Numbered from the stretch's first letter, positions 44,567 through 56,263 are shown. The stretch: 64,000 bases of DNA from Bacteroidota bacterium (GCA_016194975.1 JACQAM010000023.1:301707-365706), one strand, 5' to 3'. Numbers and translations are program-made. The notes: generated by a model not told the origin, from the letters alone.

Positions 44567-44635
44567 TTATTCTTTTTTTTCCTCTTCCCTCAATTCTTTA
44601 TGGTAAAGGTCGTCGTAATATTTATACTTATCCAT
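44567..44635 (-). CDS. Possible 22-residue peptide
   Basis: A minus-strand ATG at 44633-44635 opens MDKYKYYDDLYHKELREEEK plus two residues, ending TAA at 44567-44569. It is very charged and could be chance in an A/T-rich stretch. No promoter is assigned. Confidence 0.15.
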   Translation of the reverse strand: MDKYKYYDDLYHKELREEEKKE

Positions 44636-44706
44636 ATCACCTGTTCAGTAAATCAACTCCAACTCATTTCTCATAACCGGTTACTCAATACTCATAACCA
44701 ATTCCG

Positions 44707-44714
44707 TACATTTG
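44707..44714 (+). promoter_or_regulatory. -7 box (TACATTTG) of the ABC-F gene
   Basis: TACATTTG matches TAnnTTTG and ends 19 bases before the ATG at 44734. The -33 region is not clear. Confidence 0.5.
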
Positions 44715-44727
44715 CGCTCTTTGATAA

Positions 44728-46377
<1,650 letters not shown>

Positions 46378-46745
46378 GCACAATAAAAATCCGTGAAACT
46401 AATCCCCGCCTGCCGAAGTGCAGGCAAGTGCGCAGGCGGGCAGTGGCAATATTATTTGTCGTTTACTGTGAAAGACAGGAATGAAAAACGGTAATAAATT
46501 TTCCTGACCTTCAGGAGCGCAACAACATCACTTCAAAGTTTCTCTCCTCCCGCTACCGCAATGTCGGAGCCAGTTGCGGTATCGGGGCTACGCGAAAATT
46601 CTGCATCACATTTTATTTTCTCCTGTGGCTTCCCCTGTACCTTGTGCCTGATTTTTTTGCCTTCAGGGAAATTCATTTGAGAAATGAATTCCTATCTTCT
46701 CCAATATTTATTATCTTTATTATTCACGGATAAATTTCCACCGGC
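46378..46745. other. Gene-free interval with two hairpins
   Basis: It holds a palindrome of the CCTGCC family, CCCGCCTGC (46405-46413) with GCAGGCGGG (46432-46440), and a hairpin CCCGCTACCGCAA (46549-46561) with TTGCGGTATCGGG (46574-46586), 12 of 13 bases paired. No coding or RNA gene is seen; a TATCTTTA box near 46712 may serve the next gene. Confidence 0.55.
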
Positions 46746-49211
46746 ATGAAAAAAATCTACTCCACTCTTGTAATCTGCATTACTGCTGTCATTTCTTTTT
46801 CACAGAATATCGTCACACCTGCCTCCGATATTTCCCCTCTCAAATACAATTGGAGCGATGATAATTCCAGAACGGGAAACATGCAAACACAGGCCATGAA
46901 TTCGCGCAGCGATACTTTTGATATTCTTCATTACACAATCAAACTCAACATCACCGATTTTACCACCGACACCATTCGCGGAAATACAAAAATTCATTTT
47001 ACGCCGCTCATCACCAATCAGAATTACATCGATCTCGATCTGCTGCACATGAGAATAGATTCCATTATCATGAACAGCGCTTCACTCACGTGGACGTACA
47101 CCGACACACTCCTGCGTGCGAATTTTGCTGTGGCCATGAACACCGGCGACACCAGCGATCTTATTGTTTATTATCATGGAAAACCGCAAATAGATCCTTC
47201 GGGCTGGGGCGGATTTTATTTTCAGAGTGGATACGCCTACAATCTCGGTGTTGGTTTTCAAACCTATCCTGTGAACTTCGGCCGCGCATGGTATCCCTGC
47301 TTCGATAATTTTGTAGAGCGCGCTCCTTACACTTTTATCATTGGCAGCGCCGCTACAAAACCCGCTTATTGCAATGGCGTACTCGGCGCCGATACAACCG
47401 ATGTGAATGGTGTTCGCTGGAGAACGTGGGATCTTACTGAAACAATTCCATCTTATCTCGCCTCTGTTGCAGTCGCATCTTACACGCAGGTGAACTGGAC
47501 ACACAGTGGAATTTATGGCAGCTATCCCATCATTCTCACTGCAGTTCCTACTGATACTACTCCGCTGAAAAATTCTTTTATCCATCTCAACGATGCACTC
47601 GATGCTTTTGAAAATCGTTACGGCCCTTACGAATGGCCGCGCGTTGGTTATTGTCTTGTTCCGTTCAACAACGGCGCAATGGAACACGCTACTAATATTT
47701 CTTACCCGAGAATTGCAGCGAACGGCTCACTCACTTATGAAGCCGACATCATGGCGCATGAACTTTCTCATCACTGGTTCGGTGATAATCCTACGTGCAG
47801 AACAGAACCGGAAATGTGGTTGAATGAAGGATGGGCTTCTTATTCCGAAGAAATTTTTACAGAATGGGAATACGGCCGTCCCGCTTACGACGCAGCCGTT
47901 CTTGCGCGACACGATGAAGTAGTTCATTATATTCATCATCGCGAAGGTGGATTCCGGGCAGTATCCGGCGTTCCTCATCAATATACTTATGGCGATCATG
48001 TTTACCTGAAAGGTTCCGATGTTGCGCACACGTTGCGCGGATACATGGGCGATTCACTTTTCTTCTCGTCGCTTCATTATTATTTGCAGCAGGAACAATT
48101 TACCGACGTGAGCAGCACCGATCTCATGAATGATCTCATCGCTTCAAGCGGACTTAATTATCTCACTGATTTTTTCAACGACTGGGTTTTCAATCCGGGC
48201 TGGCCGCATTTTTCCATCGATTCAACGGTGGTCGTTCCTAATGGGCCGAATTATGATGTGACGGTTTATGTTCGTCAAAAACTTTTTGGTGCGCCGCAAT
48301 ATTTCACGAATGTTCCTCTTGAATTTTCTTTTTTCAAAAACAACTGGCAGGAAGATACCGTTCGCCGTTTCATCAGCGGGCAATACACGAATTTCACTGT
48401 TACACTTCCTTTTAATCCGGTTTACACGGCGCTTGATCTTCACGGACTCATCAGCGATGCGATCTCCGATAAATATTTAGTGATCAATTCAAACGGACAA
48501 TATACTTACACCGAACCGAAATGTATTCTCACGGTGAATTCCATTTCAGATTCTGCACTCGTGCGCATCGAACACAATTATGTGAAACCCGATTCGATAA
48601 AAGTGAATTCAAATAATTATCGTTTGTCCATTCAGCGTTACTGGAACATTGAAGGAATTTTTCCGTCGAACTTTTATGCGAGCGGAAGATTTTATTACGA
48701 CGGAAGAACAACATCAACAAGCGGCCAGGGTTTCTGGCTCGACAATGATCTCACGATTCCGAATGGCGATAGTATTATTTTACTTTATCGCCGTGATGCA
48801 AGTGATGACTGGCACGAGTGGCAGCATTACACGAAATTCATCATTGGTTCTTCTTCACTTTCGAAATATGGTTATGTGGATGCAGATTCGCTGATGCCGG
48901 GACAATACGCTTTTGCCAATGGAGTCTCCACGGTGCTGATAGGCGTGCACGAATTACCCGCGCCTGCGCCTGAAGTGGTGGCTTATCCGAATCCAGCATT
49001 TCGCCAGCTCACCATCGAGTGGCCCGGTGCGAATAATGATCCTGTGCTCATTAATATTTTTGACATGAACGGAAAATTGGTTCATTCAGAAAATGTAACG
49101 GGAATACAATCGCAGGTAGAAATTTCAAACTGGACCGGCGGAGAATATTTTGTGCAGGTGATGCAGGATGGAAAAGAGATCGGAAAAAAACAAGTGGTGA
49201 TCGTGCACTGA
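46746..49211 (+). CDS. M1-family metallopeptidase with T9SS sorting domain (second paralogue)
   Basis: An 821-residue secreted zinc aminopeptidase. Signal peptide residues 1-18 (ending FSQ); N-terminal domain with IRGNTKIHFTPL; substrate motif NNGAMEHATN (GAMEN equivalent); zinc site HELSHHWFGDNP with His338, His342 and Glu361 (NEGWASYSEE), base Glu339. A C-terminal extension (about 560-740) of two beta domains is absent from the paralogue at 15517. The last 80 residues (VVAYPNPAFRQLTIEW to SNWTGGEYFVQVMQDG) are the T9SS domain. The final 27 bases of the gene are repeated at 49812-49841 beyond the toxin-antitoxin locus. Confidence 0.93.
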   Translation: MKKIYSTLVICITAVISFSQNIVTPASDISPLKYNWSDDNSRTGNMQTQAMNSRSDTFDILHYTIKLNITDFTTDTIRGNTKIHFTPLITNQNYIDLDLLHMRIDSIIMNSASLTWTYTDTLLRANFAVAMNTGDTSDLIVYYHGKPQIDPSGWGGFYFQSGYAYNLGVGFQTYPVNFGRAWYPCFDNFVERAPYTFIIGSAATKPAYCNGVLGADTTDVNGVRWRTWDLTETIPSYLASVAVASYTQVNWTHSGIYGSYPIILTAVPTDTTPLKNSFIHLNDALDAFENRYGPYEWPRVGYCLVPFNNGAMEHATNISYPRIAANGSLTYEADIMAHELSHHWFGDNPTCRTEPEMWLNEGWASYSEEIFTEWEYGRPAYDAAVLARHDEVVHYIHHREGGFRAVSGVPHQYTYGDHVYLKGSDVAHTLRGYMGDSLFFSSLHYYLQQEQFTDVSSTDLMNDLIASSGLNYLTDFFNDWVFNPGWPHFSIDSTVVVPNGPNYDVTVYVRQKLFGAPQYFTNVPLEFSFFKNNWQEDTVRRFISGQYTNFTVTLPFNPVYTALDLHGLISDAISDKYLVINSNGQYTYTEPKCILTVNSISDSALVRIEHNYVKPDSIKVNSNNYRLSIQRYWNIEGIFPSNFYASGRFYYDGRTTSTSGQGFWLDNDLTIPNGDSIILLYRRDASDDWHEWQHYTKFIIGSSSLSKYGYVDADSLMPGQYAFANGVSTVLIGVHELPAPAPEVVAYPNPAFRQLTIEWPGANNDPVLINIFDMNGKLVHSENVTGIQSQVEISNWTGGEYFVQVMQDGKEIGKKQVVIVH

Positions 49212-49214
49212 GAA
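49185..49214. repeat. Direct repeat at the 3' end of the M1 gene, copy 1
   Basis: AAAAAACAAGTGGTGATCGT and the following GCACTGAGAA cover the last codons and stop of the M1 peptidase gene (KKQVVIVH). The same 30 bases with one change recur at 49812-49841, 627 bases away, bracketing the toxin-antitoxin locus. Confidence 0.8.
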
Positions 49215-49267
49215 AATATTACCGAATCGAACTTTATGATTAATTTTACTTCTCACAATTTCAAAAA

Positions 49268-49501
49268 ATGAATATTGCAGTCACAAAACTCGAACTGGTG
49301 AAACGCCTTCTGGAAACAGAAGACAAAGACATAATCAATTATATCAAAGCTCTTTTTGATTCTCACGAAGAGAGTTGGTTTAAAAACCTTCCTGAAGAAA
49401 TTAAGGCCTCGGTCAAAAAAGGAATTTCCGATTCTAAGAAAGGGAAAGTGATCCCCCATGATGATATGAGAAAAAAATACCAGAAATGGTTAAAGAAGTA
49501 A
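49268..49501 (+). CDS. Antitoxin-like small protein (partner of a RelE/ParE toxin)
   Basis: A 77-residue acidic-then-basic protein: an N-terminal helix (MNIAVTKLELVKRLLETEDK), a central DSHEESWFKNLPEEIKASV and a lysine-rich end (KGKVIPHDDMRKKYQKWLKK). This length and layout fit addiction-module antitoxins that have no ribbon-helix-helix head. It overlaps the next toxin frame by 16 bases, which is the usual coupled arrangement. The assignment depends on the toxin next door. The locus lies between 30-bp direct repeats. Confidence 0.75.
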   Translation: MNIAVTKLELVKRLLETEDKDIINYIKALFDSHEESWFKNLPEEIKASVKKGISDSKKGKVIPHDDMRKKYQKWLKK

Positions 49502-49781
49502 CCTGGACACTTGAAGCTGAATTAAGATTCTTCAAAGTCATTGAATATTTAAAGTCGGAATGGAGCGATCGTGAAGTTGAAAATTTTGTAAGTGAAACTG
49601 ACCGGTAATCGAATTCATCTCCAAGCACCCTGAAATTTTCAGAAAGACAGATCTTCCGGGTATTCATGAAGCAATTATAACACCCCACAATTTACTCGTG
49701 TATGAAATAAGGGCCTGGAAAATTGTGATACTTACGTTCTGGGATACAAGGCAAAATCCGAAAAAGAAAAAATACAAATAG
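49486..49781 (+). pseudogene. RelE/ParE-family toxin with a frameshift
   Basis: The ATG at 49486 begins MVKEVTWTLEAELRFFKVIE and runs to ...FVSETDR then TAA (49606-49608), 40 codons. Reading on from 49605 in the -1 frame gives VIEFISKHPEIFRKTDLPG and, further, NLLVYEIRAWKIVILTFWDT with RQNPKK, the ending of a RelE/ParE toxin, to a TAG at 49779-49781. Together they give a full-length toxin of about 98 residues broken by one missing base near 49604. No slippery heptamer is present, so it is more likely a mutation (or an assembly error) than programmed frameshifting. A broken toxin with an intact antitoxin is a decaying locus. Confidence 0.8.
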
Positions 49782-49811
49782 TCTTTTCGGTCCATGGAGG
49801 TTTTTTCAAAT

Positions 49812-49841
49812 AAAAAACAAGTGATGATCGTGCACTGAGAA
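49812..49841. repeat. Direct repeat, copy 2, beyond the toxin-antitoxin locus
   Basis: AAAAAACAAGTGATGATCGT plus GCACTGAGAA matches 49185-49214 at 29 of 30 bases. This is a duplicate of the end of the M1 peptidase gene (would encode KKQVMIVH and stop) without the rest of the gene. Confidence 0.8.
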
Positions 49842-49906
49842 TTTTTTTCTGTCTTCTGTCCCGCCTGCAATCGGAATTCGCCGGGAAAGTTTCTGCTTAC
49901 TGATGT

Positions 49907-52900
49907 CTATCGTATTAGCACCACTTTCGTAGAATACATTTTATCAGGAAGCTGAACGAAGATGAGGTAAGTTCCAGTTGCTGCACCGTCCATCGGAATA
50001 TCCACACGTCCCTGTCCAACGTAATCTTCCTTACTCGCATACAATTCTCCTGTAGAAGTGTAAACTTTTATCACACCTTTTTCAACTACGGGAAGATCGA
50101 ACAGCACACCGAATGATTCCGGCCCGGTTGTGAATTCTACATTTCCGTCATTCGAAAAAGGATTTATTCCCGTATTGTCAATGATCAATACTGTATGATA
50201 CGTTGTATCCTGGCAGGTTCCATCATCCGCAACAAGCATCACCGTAAAAGTTCCTGCTGTTCCGTAAGAATAATTCGGACTCGTGGTAGTCGATTGTGGT
50301 CCGCCATCACCAAAATCCCAGAGTGAAGAAGTTGTATTGCTGGAAGAATTCTGGAAAAGGATCAGTGAATTCAGAATTGCAGTGTCGGGAGTGGGAACAA
50401 AATCTGCAGTGAGAGAAGAATTGGTTGGAAGAATAAAATGTACAGTGTCAATGCAACCATTCGTATCGGCAATGAACAACTGGTAATTTCCCATCGTAAC
50501 ATTAGCGAGCGTATCTCCATTGCTGCCGTCTGACCACGTGAGCGTGAACGGAGGAGTTCCCCCGGTGATCGCATTTATAATAATGGCGCCATCATTCGTG
50601 TAAGAACAAGTGGACGGAGTAAAAGTTGCACCGGTTTGCAATGCAGGCGGGCCGGTAACAGAAATAGTATCCGTTCTGAAATTACAGTAACCATTATTTC
50701 CATTCACCTCCACAATATAATTTGCAGGAATAAGTCCGCTGAGTGTATCTGTTCCCGAAATATTAGAATGAGTTGCAATAATATTTCCGGAAGCATCTTT
50801 CCATGTATAATCCCACGGGCCATTACCGGTTCCTTTTGCGAATGCTTTTCCATCATTGTGATTCAAACAAGTTGCAGGTACATCGCCGGCGGTGAGTGCC
50901 GGGCCGAAATGAAGAATAAAACGAACAGCGCTTGTAGTATCCGACATGAAAAAAGAATACGTAGCATTCTGTGTGAGTTGCGTTGTTGTCCCGGTAAGAA
51001 GATCTTCGAGCGTGATGCACATGGAATTCGGAAGATCAGAAATTGAATCGCGTCGTATTGTGTAATTTCCTGTAACACCTGCTTTCACGCGAAGAGGAAC
51101 CGTGATATCTGAATTGAAAGTGGGAAGAGTATTGATGGAAAGATCCTGGAAATTGGTGGTCACACTTGCGAGATATGGAACAGTGGTATCTGAACTTGCA
51201 AGTTTGTACGCATCCATATTCACATCGAAAGTATCTGTTGCAGCAGGATCAAAACGAATAATAGATTGATCGGTGCCGGGAGATCCTGTGACAGAAAGAC
51301 TGAGCAAATTATTTTGCGATTGAATTTGCGCGGAACGCATGTACGACTGATCGACAAAAGTTTTTACCGATTCTGTAAGTGAAATAGAAGGGCCCGCTGC
51401 GATCGCGTGCACCCAGAACGCATGCGACGAAGGAATATTTTTTGATCCGCCATTCACGCCAATTCCGGAAACGTAAGAAGCATATTGTCTCAAAGAAGGA
51501 TTCCAGATACTTAAAACATTATCGGTGTTGGTTCTCGTCCATCCTGCAGCGTCCCAGTCAATGGAACTCGGGTATGGATTTGCAACCATGTTCCATCCGT
51601 CTTCTGCAAGTCCGGCAGAAGGAGTATACGTGAGTGAATAAGATTGTCCGAATTTCAGCGGCGCGCCTGTTACTGCAACAGGAACAGGAAGCGGCCCAAC
51701 ATAAACGAAATATCCTTTGTCCGCAACGATAGGATTAGTCACACTCGTTGGAGCACTGTATCCGACACTTTTTAATCCCGGTGCAGTTTCATCATAAGTT
51801 GCAATGGAATAAAAAGCCATTGCGGGAAAATCAGATCCTGGAAATCCAGACGTAACAAGATCATCATTCCAATCTGCAAGCGTTGTTCCGCTTACAGGCG
51901 CGCACATTTGTCTCCATTCCGTTGGCCCGGTATAAATGTAACGTTGCATCGTAATATTTCCGGTGATGTCTCCGCCGGTGATTTCTGCAATGCGCGCTGT
52001 GCCTGAAATGTCAGAGAGCAATGTGAATGTAAATCCTGTTGTAGTGAACATTCCGGAAGTAAGCGTAAGTGTTCCGTGAATTTTTTCATTCGTTGCAAGC
52101 GTTGCTCCTGCTCCGTTGATCGTGAGATTTCTGAAAGTCGTTACGGAAGTTCCTCCGATCGTCTGCGTTGCTCCTCCGTTGCAAATTACAGTTCCAGTTG
52201 TTCCCGCTGCAAAATTTCCATTATTGATAAAGTTTCCCCGCGCAGAAATTGTGAAACCTGTCGCGCCAACAGAAACTGAATCGCCTGCATTGATCGTAAT
52301 GTTTCCGCAGTTGATTGGAAAACCAATCGTGGTCAGTCCTCCGTTAATGAAATTTATATGATTGAAATTTTCTACAGCTATTGTTCCGCTCACCGATTCA
52401 CTTCCTGAAGTTGAAAAATTAATGGTGCTTGATCCGGGTACAACTGTTGCCCCGTTGTCTGTCCAGTCTCCATTGAGATTGATGATATTTCCTGCTGTGA
52501 ATGTTCCCGAAGTGAGAAGAATAAAAGCAGTTGGAGTTGCATTCACATTCATAACAGACGGTGCGGTGAAATTTCCGGTGGTCTCTGTGAATTTGTTCGT
52601 GTTGATCGTACTTGTACTTCCGCCGACTGTAAGTGTAGTACCTGCGGTTTTCAGAATAAAAATATCGTAGAAAGATTGTGATGTGGCGGTACCATTGATC
52701 GCTTGTGCCAGCGTACCTGTGAAATTCACACGGCCGGTTCCCGGAATAAAAGTTCCACCGTTGTTCGTCCAGTTTCCTTTAATGTTGGTTGTTGTTCCTG
52801 CCGTGAATGTTCCTGATGAAAGCAGAAGATTGGCAGTCGCTGTTGAATTAATATTGAGAGTTGCCGGTGAATTGAAATTGCCTGTAGTTTCTGTAAGATT

Positions 52901-55900
52901 ATTTGTGGTGATTGTATTTGTACTTCCTCCAGATGCAAGCGTAGTTCCTGCCGATTTTGCGATCACTACATTGTAAAAGGTTTGTGATGTTGCCGCTCCA
53001 CCGATCGTTTGATTTAAAGTTCCCGTAAAATTCACTACGCCTGTTCCCGGGAAAAAATTTCCTCCGTTGTAAGTCCAGTCGCCTGTAATGTTGGTGGTGC
53101 TGCCCGCGGTGAAATTACCGGCCGTAAGAAGAAGTGATGCAAATGCGGAAGCATTTATGTTGAGCGTGGCAGGCGCTGTGAAATTTCCTGAAGTTTCAGT
53201 GAGATTATTTGTTGTCAGTGTGGTTGTGCTGCCTCCAACCGATAGCGTTGTCCCTGCTGTTTTTGCGACCACCACATTATAGAAGTTCTGCGCAACTGCT
53301 GTTCCATTTATTGCCTGCGCAAGTGTTCCGGTAAAATTTGTTGTTCCTGTTCCTGGAATAAAAGTTCCGCCATTCTTCGTCCAGTTGCCCGTGATGTTCA
53401 TTGTTGTTCCCGCAGTAAAAATTCCGGAAGTGAGCAACACGCTTGCCGAAGATGAAGCGGTGACATTCAATGTTGCAGGAGCTGTGAAATTTCCTGTGGT
53501 CTCGGTAATATTATTTGTGGTGAGTGTTGTAGTACTTCCACCAACTGATAAAGTTGTTCCTGCAGTCTTGAGTAAAACAATATTGTAAAAATTCTGCGAG
53601 GTTGCTGTACCACTGATCGCCTGCGCAGCAGTTCCGGTAAAATTTGTTGTGCTTGTTGCGGGAACTGTGCTTGCTCCGTTGTTCGTCCAGTTGCCGGTGA
53701 TATTCACAGTTGTTCCGAATGTAAATGTTCCCGCTGTAAGCACAACTGCAGAAGCGGCCGCTGTATTCACATTCAGCGTTGCGGCAGAAGTAAAATTCCC
53801 GGAGGTCTCCGTGAAATTATTCAGCGTAACAGTTGTTGTACTTCCACCAACCGACAAAGTACTTCCCGCATTTTTCTGAACAACAACATTATTGAAGGTT
53901 TGTGTTATAGCACTACCATTGATCGCAGCATTCGCAGCACCGTTGAATGTGGTGGTGTTGGTGCCGAAAGTATAAGTTCCCCCGGTATTAGTCCAGTTTC
54001 CTCCTGCAGTTACATTCAGGTTGCTCGTATTGAAAGTTCCGCTTTGTAATTCCACATCATTGATCACCGTCAGTGGATTCGTGATCAGCAACGCTGTGAC
54101 ATTCGCACTCGCCACTCTGAATCCACCAACCGGTGTTACCGTATTCACACGTATCGTTTGCCCTGCAGGCGATGACACATCACCGATCTGCAAAACTCCT
54201 CCGGTCACTGCATTGATGTTGGCGCCTGTACAGAGAAAACCAAGATTCGCTCCTCCACTTCTCCGGATAATGATGAGTCCGCCTGACTGGCTGAATTGCG
54301 AACCACTCACATCCATCATGAAGGGCGCGTTGGTTGTAGATGTGGAACCCGTCGTATTAACTGTAAGTGTTCCGGCAGTGATGTTGAAACGTGTGAGCGT
54401 TACAACATTCGCGCGATCGAATCGCCCTGCTATATTCACTGTCCCTCCATTCATCAGGAATAATCCTCCATTGGCAACAAGTGAATTATCTGTAGCATTA
54501 CCGATGTTCAGTGTTCCCGAAGTAACCTGCAGTTGGCCGAATAAATTAATATTTCCTCCTGTAGTATTTGCAATGAGCGAAGAACTGTTCAACCACAATC
54601 TTGTTGATGAAGGAATATCCGAAGTTGCTGTATAAGGGGTGACCGTTGATGCAGCAGTCGTAGAAATTTTAAAAGTTCCATTGACGAGAGTAAGAAATCC
54701 CGTTGCTGCTACGAACGAAGAAATTTGCATATCCACAATCCGGCTCGTATCGGGTCCTTTATTCACCGTAATATTATTGAACTTGTTCGTCGCTCCTGAT
54801 CCGTTCACAACCTGCGCTGCATATGGATGTAAAAAAGCAACATCGCAAAAACTATTCAGGTCGGGTTGCAGATCAACAACTCCGTTGTTGGTAAGATTTC
54901 CATACAGATTCAACTGGTGAGTGGTGTTGGATGCAACATTCACGGTCAGCGTTCCGTTCGTTCCAACTATAATATTTCCATTCACATCCAGCGAACGATT
55001 CGTAGCATTATTTCCGAAACGCAGAACAGAAGCCGCGCCGCCCTGGTTGATCGTAAGATTATTGCAGGCAGCATTTACATTGATCGTCACGGTGTGGCCA
55101 TTGGCAATAATGACATTATCGCCTGCACCGGGAACTGCATTAATATTCCAGGTAGAAGCCGTATTCCAGTTTCCGGTAACAACTGAAATATAAGTGGAGC
55201 CCGCAGTCGTCGCCTGTGTTCCGGACAAGAATGTTGAACTCAGGCATCCTTCCGTCACCGCGTACACCCGCCAGTAGTAGGTTGTACTGGAATACAACCC
55301 TGTAACGAGAGCGCTCGTTGCATTGGCCGCGGTCTGCGAAATGAAATTCCAGTTGATGGCATCTGTCGAATTATAGATCACATATCCCACTTCATTCGTC
55401 GCCCAGTTCGGAAAATTCAAAGTCATCTGCGAAGACTGAACTCCGGAAAATGTGAGTGACCCGGAAGGATTCAGCGGAACCGGAGGTGTAAATGTGAGAA
55501 TAGAATTCGCTGCCGGCATTACTGATAAACTGTTCTGTACCGCATTGGAGAATGTAGCCGTATTCGCTGTTTGCTGATCAGATAATTGCGCTACAGTAGG
55601 AGATGAATTCATGACCGGCCCATTAATGCCGCACGTATAGGAAAAAGTTGCAGTGCCCGCGTTCATTGTTCCGTAAGGGTAATCGATGACGCCGGTAGTT
55701 TCATGCAGCTTCACCTGGAAATTCATACTCGGCGTTGTGTTCCCATAAACTGCGAGATTAAACCACTCGATTGTGAAAATACGATTAGGCGCTGTTCCGG
55801 AAAGATAAGTGCGGATACTATTGCCGAGCGGATTCACCGCTCCCTGCGTGGTCATATCATCATAGAACGGTGCGAGCGCATTAAGCGTTCCGTTTATAGT

Positions 55901-56263
55901 AGTGAAACGCGTGTTCTGATAACCATAAGGACCACCGGTGGGGCCTCCATCTGCAGTTGAATTCGAAAAATCAAGATAGCCGTTTGTTGAAACACAAACT
56001 GTCGTATACCGAACACCATCATACCAGAAATCAAAACCAATATTTACAGGATACGAACGATTGTCATCATCAATATAACTACCGGTGTTCCTCCAACTGT
56101 TGCATGGAGTAGCAAGATTCAGTACAGAAACATAACTGACTCCAGTAGCTCGTGTCACTGCATAATTACCAACTGACTGCGCACGGGTGGGAGAAAATAC
56201 GGCTGACAGAAGAATTGAAGTGAACACGATCAGCAGCCAGGGGGTAACTGTTTTTGATCGCAT
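49907..56263 (-). CDS. Giant T9SS-exported adhesin-like protein (2118 residues)
   Basis: A very large secreted protein with a signal peptide ending TRAQ. Residues 30-260 are a beta-sandwich head (NTGSYIDDDNRSYPVNIGF, GNRIFTIEWFNLAV-like strands), then a fibronectin III-like domain (about 265-345, TLNFPNWATNEVGYVIYNST). The core (about 360-1330) is a right-handed beta-helix-like region of Thr/Asn/Gly-rich strands; its central six units are 102-residue repeats. A T9SS-associated domain follows (about 1400-1700), an SprB-type repeat (GGTPPFTLTWSDGSNGDTL), a PKD domain (SSLWDFGDGGPQSTTTSPNY) and a final sorting domain (VEKGVIKVYTSTGELYA to AATGTYLIFVQLPDKM). It is likely a long surface adhesin. 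Plus-strand frames across it are shadows. Confidence 0.92.
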   Translation of the reverse strand: MRSKTVTPWLLIVFTSILLSAVFSPTRAQSVGNYAVTRATGVSYVSVLNLATPCNSWRNTGSYIDDDNRSYPVNIGFDFWYDGVRYTTVCVSTNGYLDFSNSTADGGPTGGPYGYQNTRFTTINGTLNALAPFYDDMTTQGAVNPLGNSIRTYLSGTAPNRIFTIEWFNLAVYGNTTPSMNFQVKLHETTGVIDYPYGTMNAGTATFSYTCGINGPVMNSSPTVAQLSDQQTANTATFSNAVQNSLSVMPAANSILTFTPPVPLNPSGSLTFSGVQSSQMTLNFPNWATNEVGYVIYNSTDAINWNFISQTAANATSALVTGLYSSTTYYWRVYAVTEGCLSSTFLSGTQATTAGSTYISVVTGNWNTASTWNINAVPGAGDNVIIANGHTVTINVNAACNNLTINQGGAASVLRFGNNATNRSLDVNGNIIVGTNGTLTVNVASNTTHQLNLYGNLTNNGVVDLQPDLNSFCDVAFLHPYAAQVVNGSGATNKFNNITVNKGPDTSRIVDMQISSFVAATGFLTLVNGTFKISTTAASTVTPYTATSDIPSSTRLWLNSSSLIANTTGGNINLFGQLQVTSGTLNIGNATDNSLVANGGLFLMNGGTVNIAGRFDRANVVTLTRFNITAGTLTVNTTGSTSTTNAPFMMDVSGSQFSQSGGLIIIRRSGGANLGFLCTGANINAVTGGVLQIGDVSSPAGQTIRVNTVTPVGGFRVASANVTALLITNPLTVINDVELQSGTFNTSNLNVTAGGNWTNTGGTYTFGTNTTTFNGAANAAINGSAITQTFNNVVVQKNAGSTLSVGGSTTTVTLNNFTETSGNFTSAATLNVNTAAASAVVLTAGTFTFGTTVNITGNWTNNGASTVPATSTTNFTGTAAQAISGTATSQNFYNIVLLKTAGTTLSVGGSTTTLTTNNITETTGNFTAPATLNVTASSSASVLLTSGIFTAGTTMNITGNWTKNGGTFIPGTGTTNFTGTLAQAINGTAVAQNFYNVVVAKTAGTTLSVGGSTTTLTTNNLTETSGNFTAPATLNINASAFASLLLTAGNFTAGSTTNITGDWTYNGGNFFPGTGVVNFTGTLNQTIGGAATSQTFYNVVIAKSAGTTLASGGSTNTITTNNLTETTGNFNSPATLNINSTATANLLLSSGTFTAGTTTNIKGNWTNNGGTFIPGTGRVNFTGTLAQAINGTATSQSFYDIFILKTAGTTLTVGGSTSTINTNKFTETTGNFTAPSVMNVNATPTAFILLTSGTFTAGNIINLNGDWTDNGATVVPGSSTINFSTSGSESVSGTIAVENFNHINFINGGLTTIGFPINCGNITINAGDSVSVGATGFTISARGNFINNGNFAAGTTGTVICNGGATQTIGGTSVTTFRNLTINGAGATLATNEKIHGTLTLTSGMFTTTGFTFTLLSDISGTARIAEITGGDITGNITMQRYIYTGPTEWRQMCAPVSGTTLADWNDDLVTSGFPGSDFPAMAFYSIATYDETAPGLKSVGYSAPTSVTNPIVADKGYFVYVGPLPVPVAVTGAPLKFGQSYSLTYTPSAGLAEDGWNMVANPYPSSIDWDAAGWTRTNTDNVLSIWNPSLRQYASYVSGIGVNGGSKNIPSSHAFWVHAIAAGPSISLTESVKTFVDQSYMRSAQIQSQNNLLSLSVTGSPGTDQSIIRFDPAATDTFDVNMDAYKLASSDTTVPYLASVTTNFQDLSINTLPTFNSDITVPLRVKAGVTGNYTIRRDSISDLPNSMCITLEDLLTGTTTQLTQNATYSFFMSDTTSAVRFILHFGPALTAGDVPATCLNHNDGKAFAKGTGNGPWDYTWKDASGNIIATHSNISGTDTLSGLIPANYIVEVNGNNGYCNFRTDTISVTGPPALQTGATFTPSTCSYTNDGAIIINAITGGTPPFTLTWSDGSNGDTLANVTMGNYQLFIADTNGCIDTVHFILPTNSSLTADFVPTPDTAILNSLILFQNSSSNTTSSLWDFGDGGPQSTTTSPNYSYGTAGTFTVMLVADDGTCQDTTYHTVLIIDNTGINPFSNDGNVEFTTGPESFGVLFDLPVVEKGVIKVYTSTGELYASKEDYVGQGRVDIPMDGAATGTYLIFVQLPDKMYSTKVVLIR
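52461..53991. repeat. Six 306-bp tandem repeats within the adhesin gene
   Basis: The word GTCCAGT (encoding part of the NWT or DWT strand on the minus strand) occurs at 52461, 52767, 53073, 53379, 53685 and 53991, each exactly 306 bases apart, so the 102-codon unit is repeated without any insertion or deletion. The units differ in base sequence but keep register. Positions given are the first and last marker words. Confidence 0.85.

Noticed and set aside
49600..49612. Programmed -1 frameshift in the toxin
   Set aside because: No slippery heptamer or following stem-loop; a deletion or sequencing error is simpler.
52362..55193. Series of plus-strand frames across the adhesin
   Set aside because: They follow the 306-bp repeats on the opposite strand and have no starts, promoters or domains.
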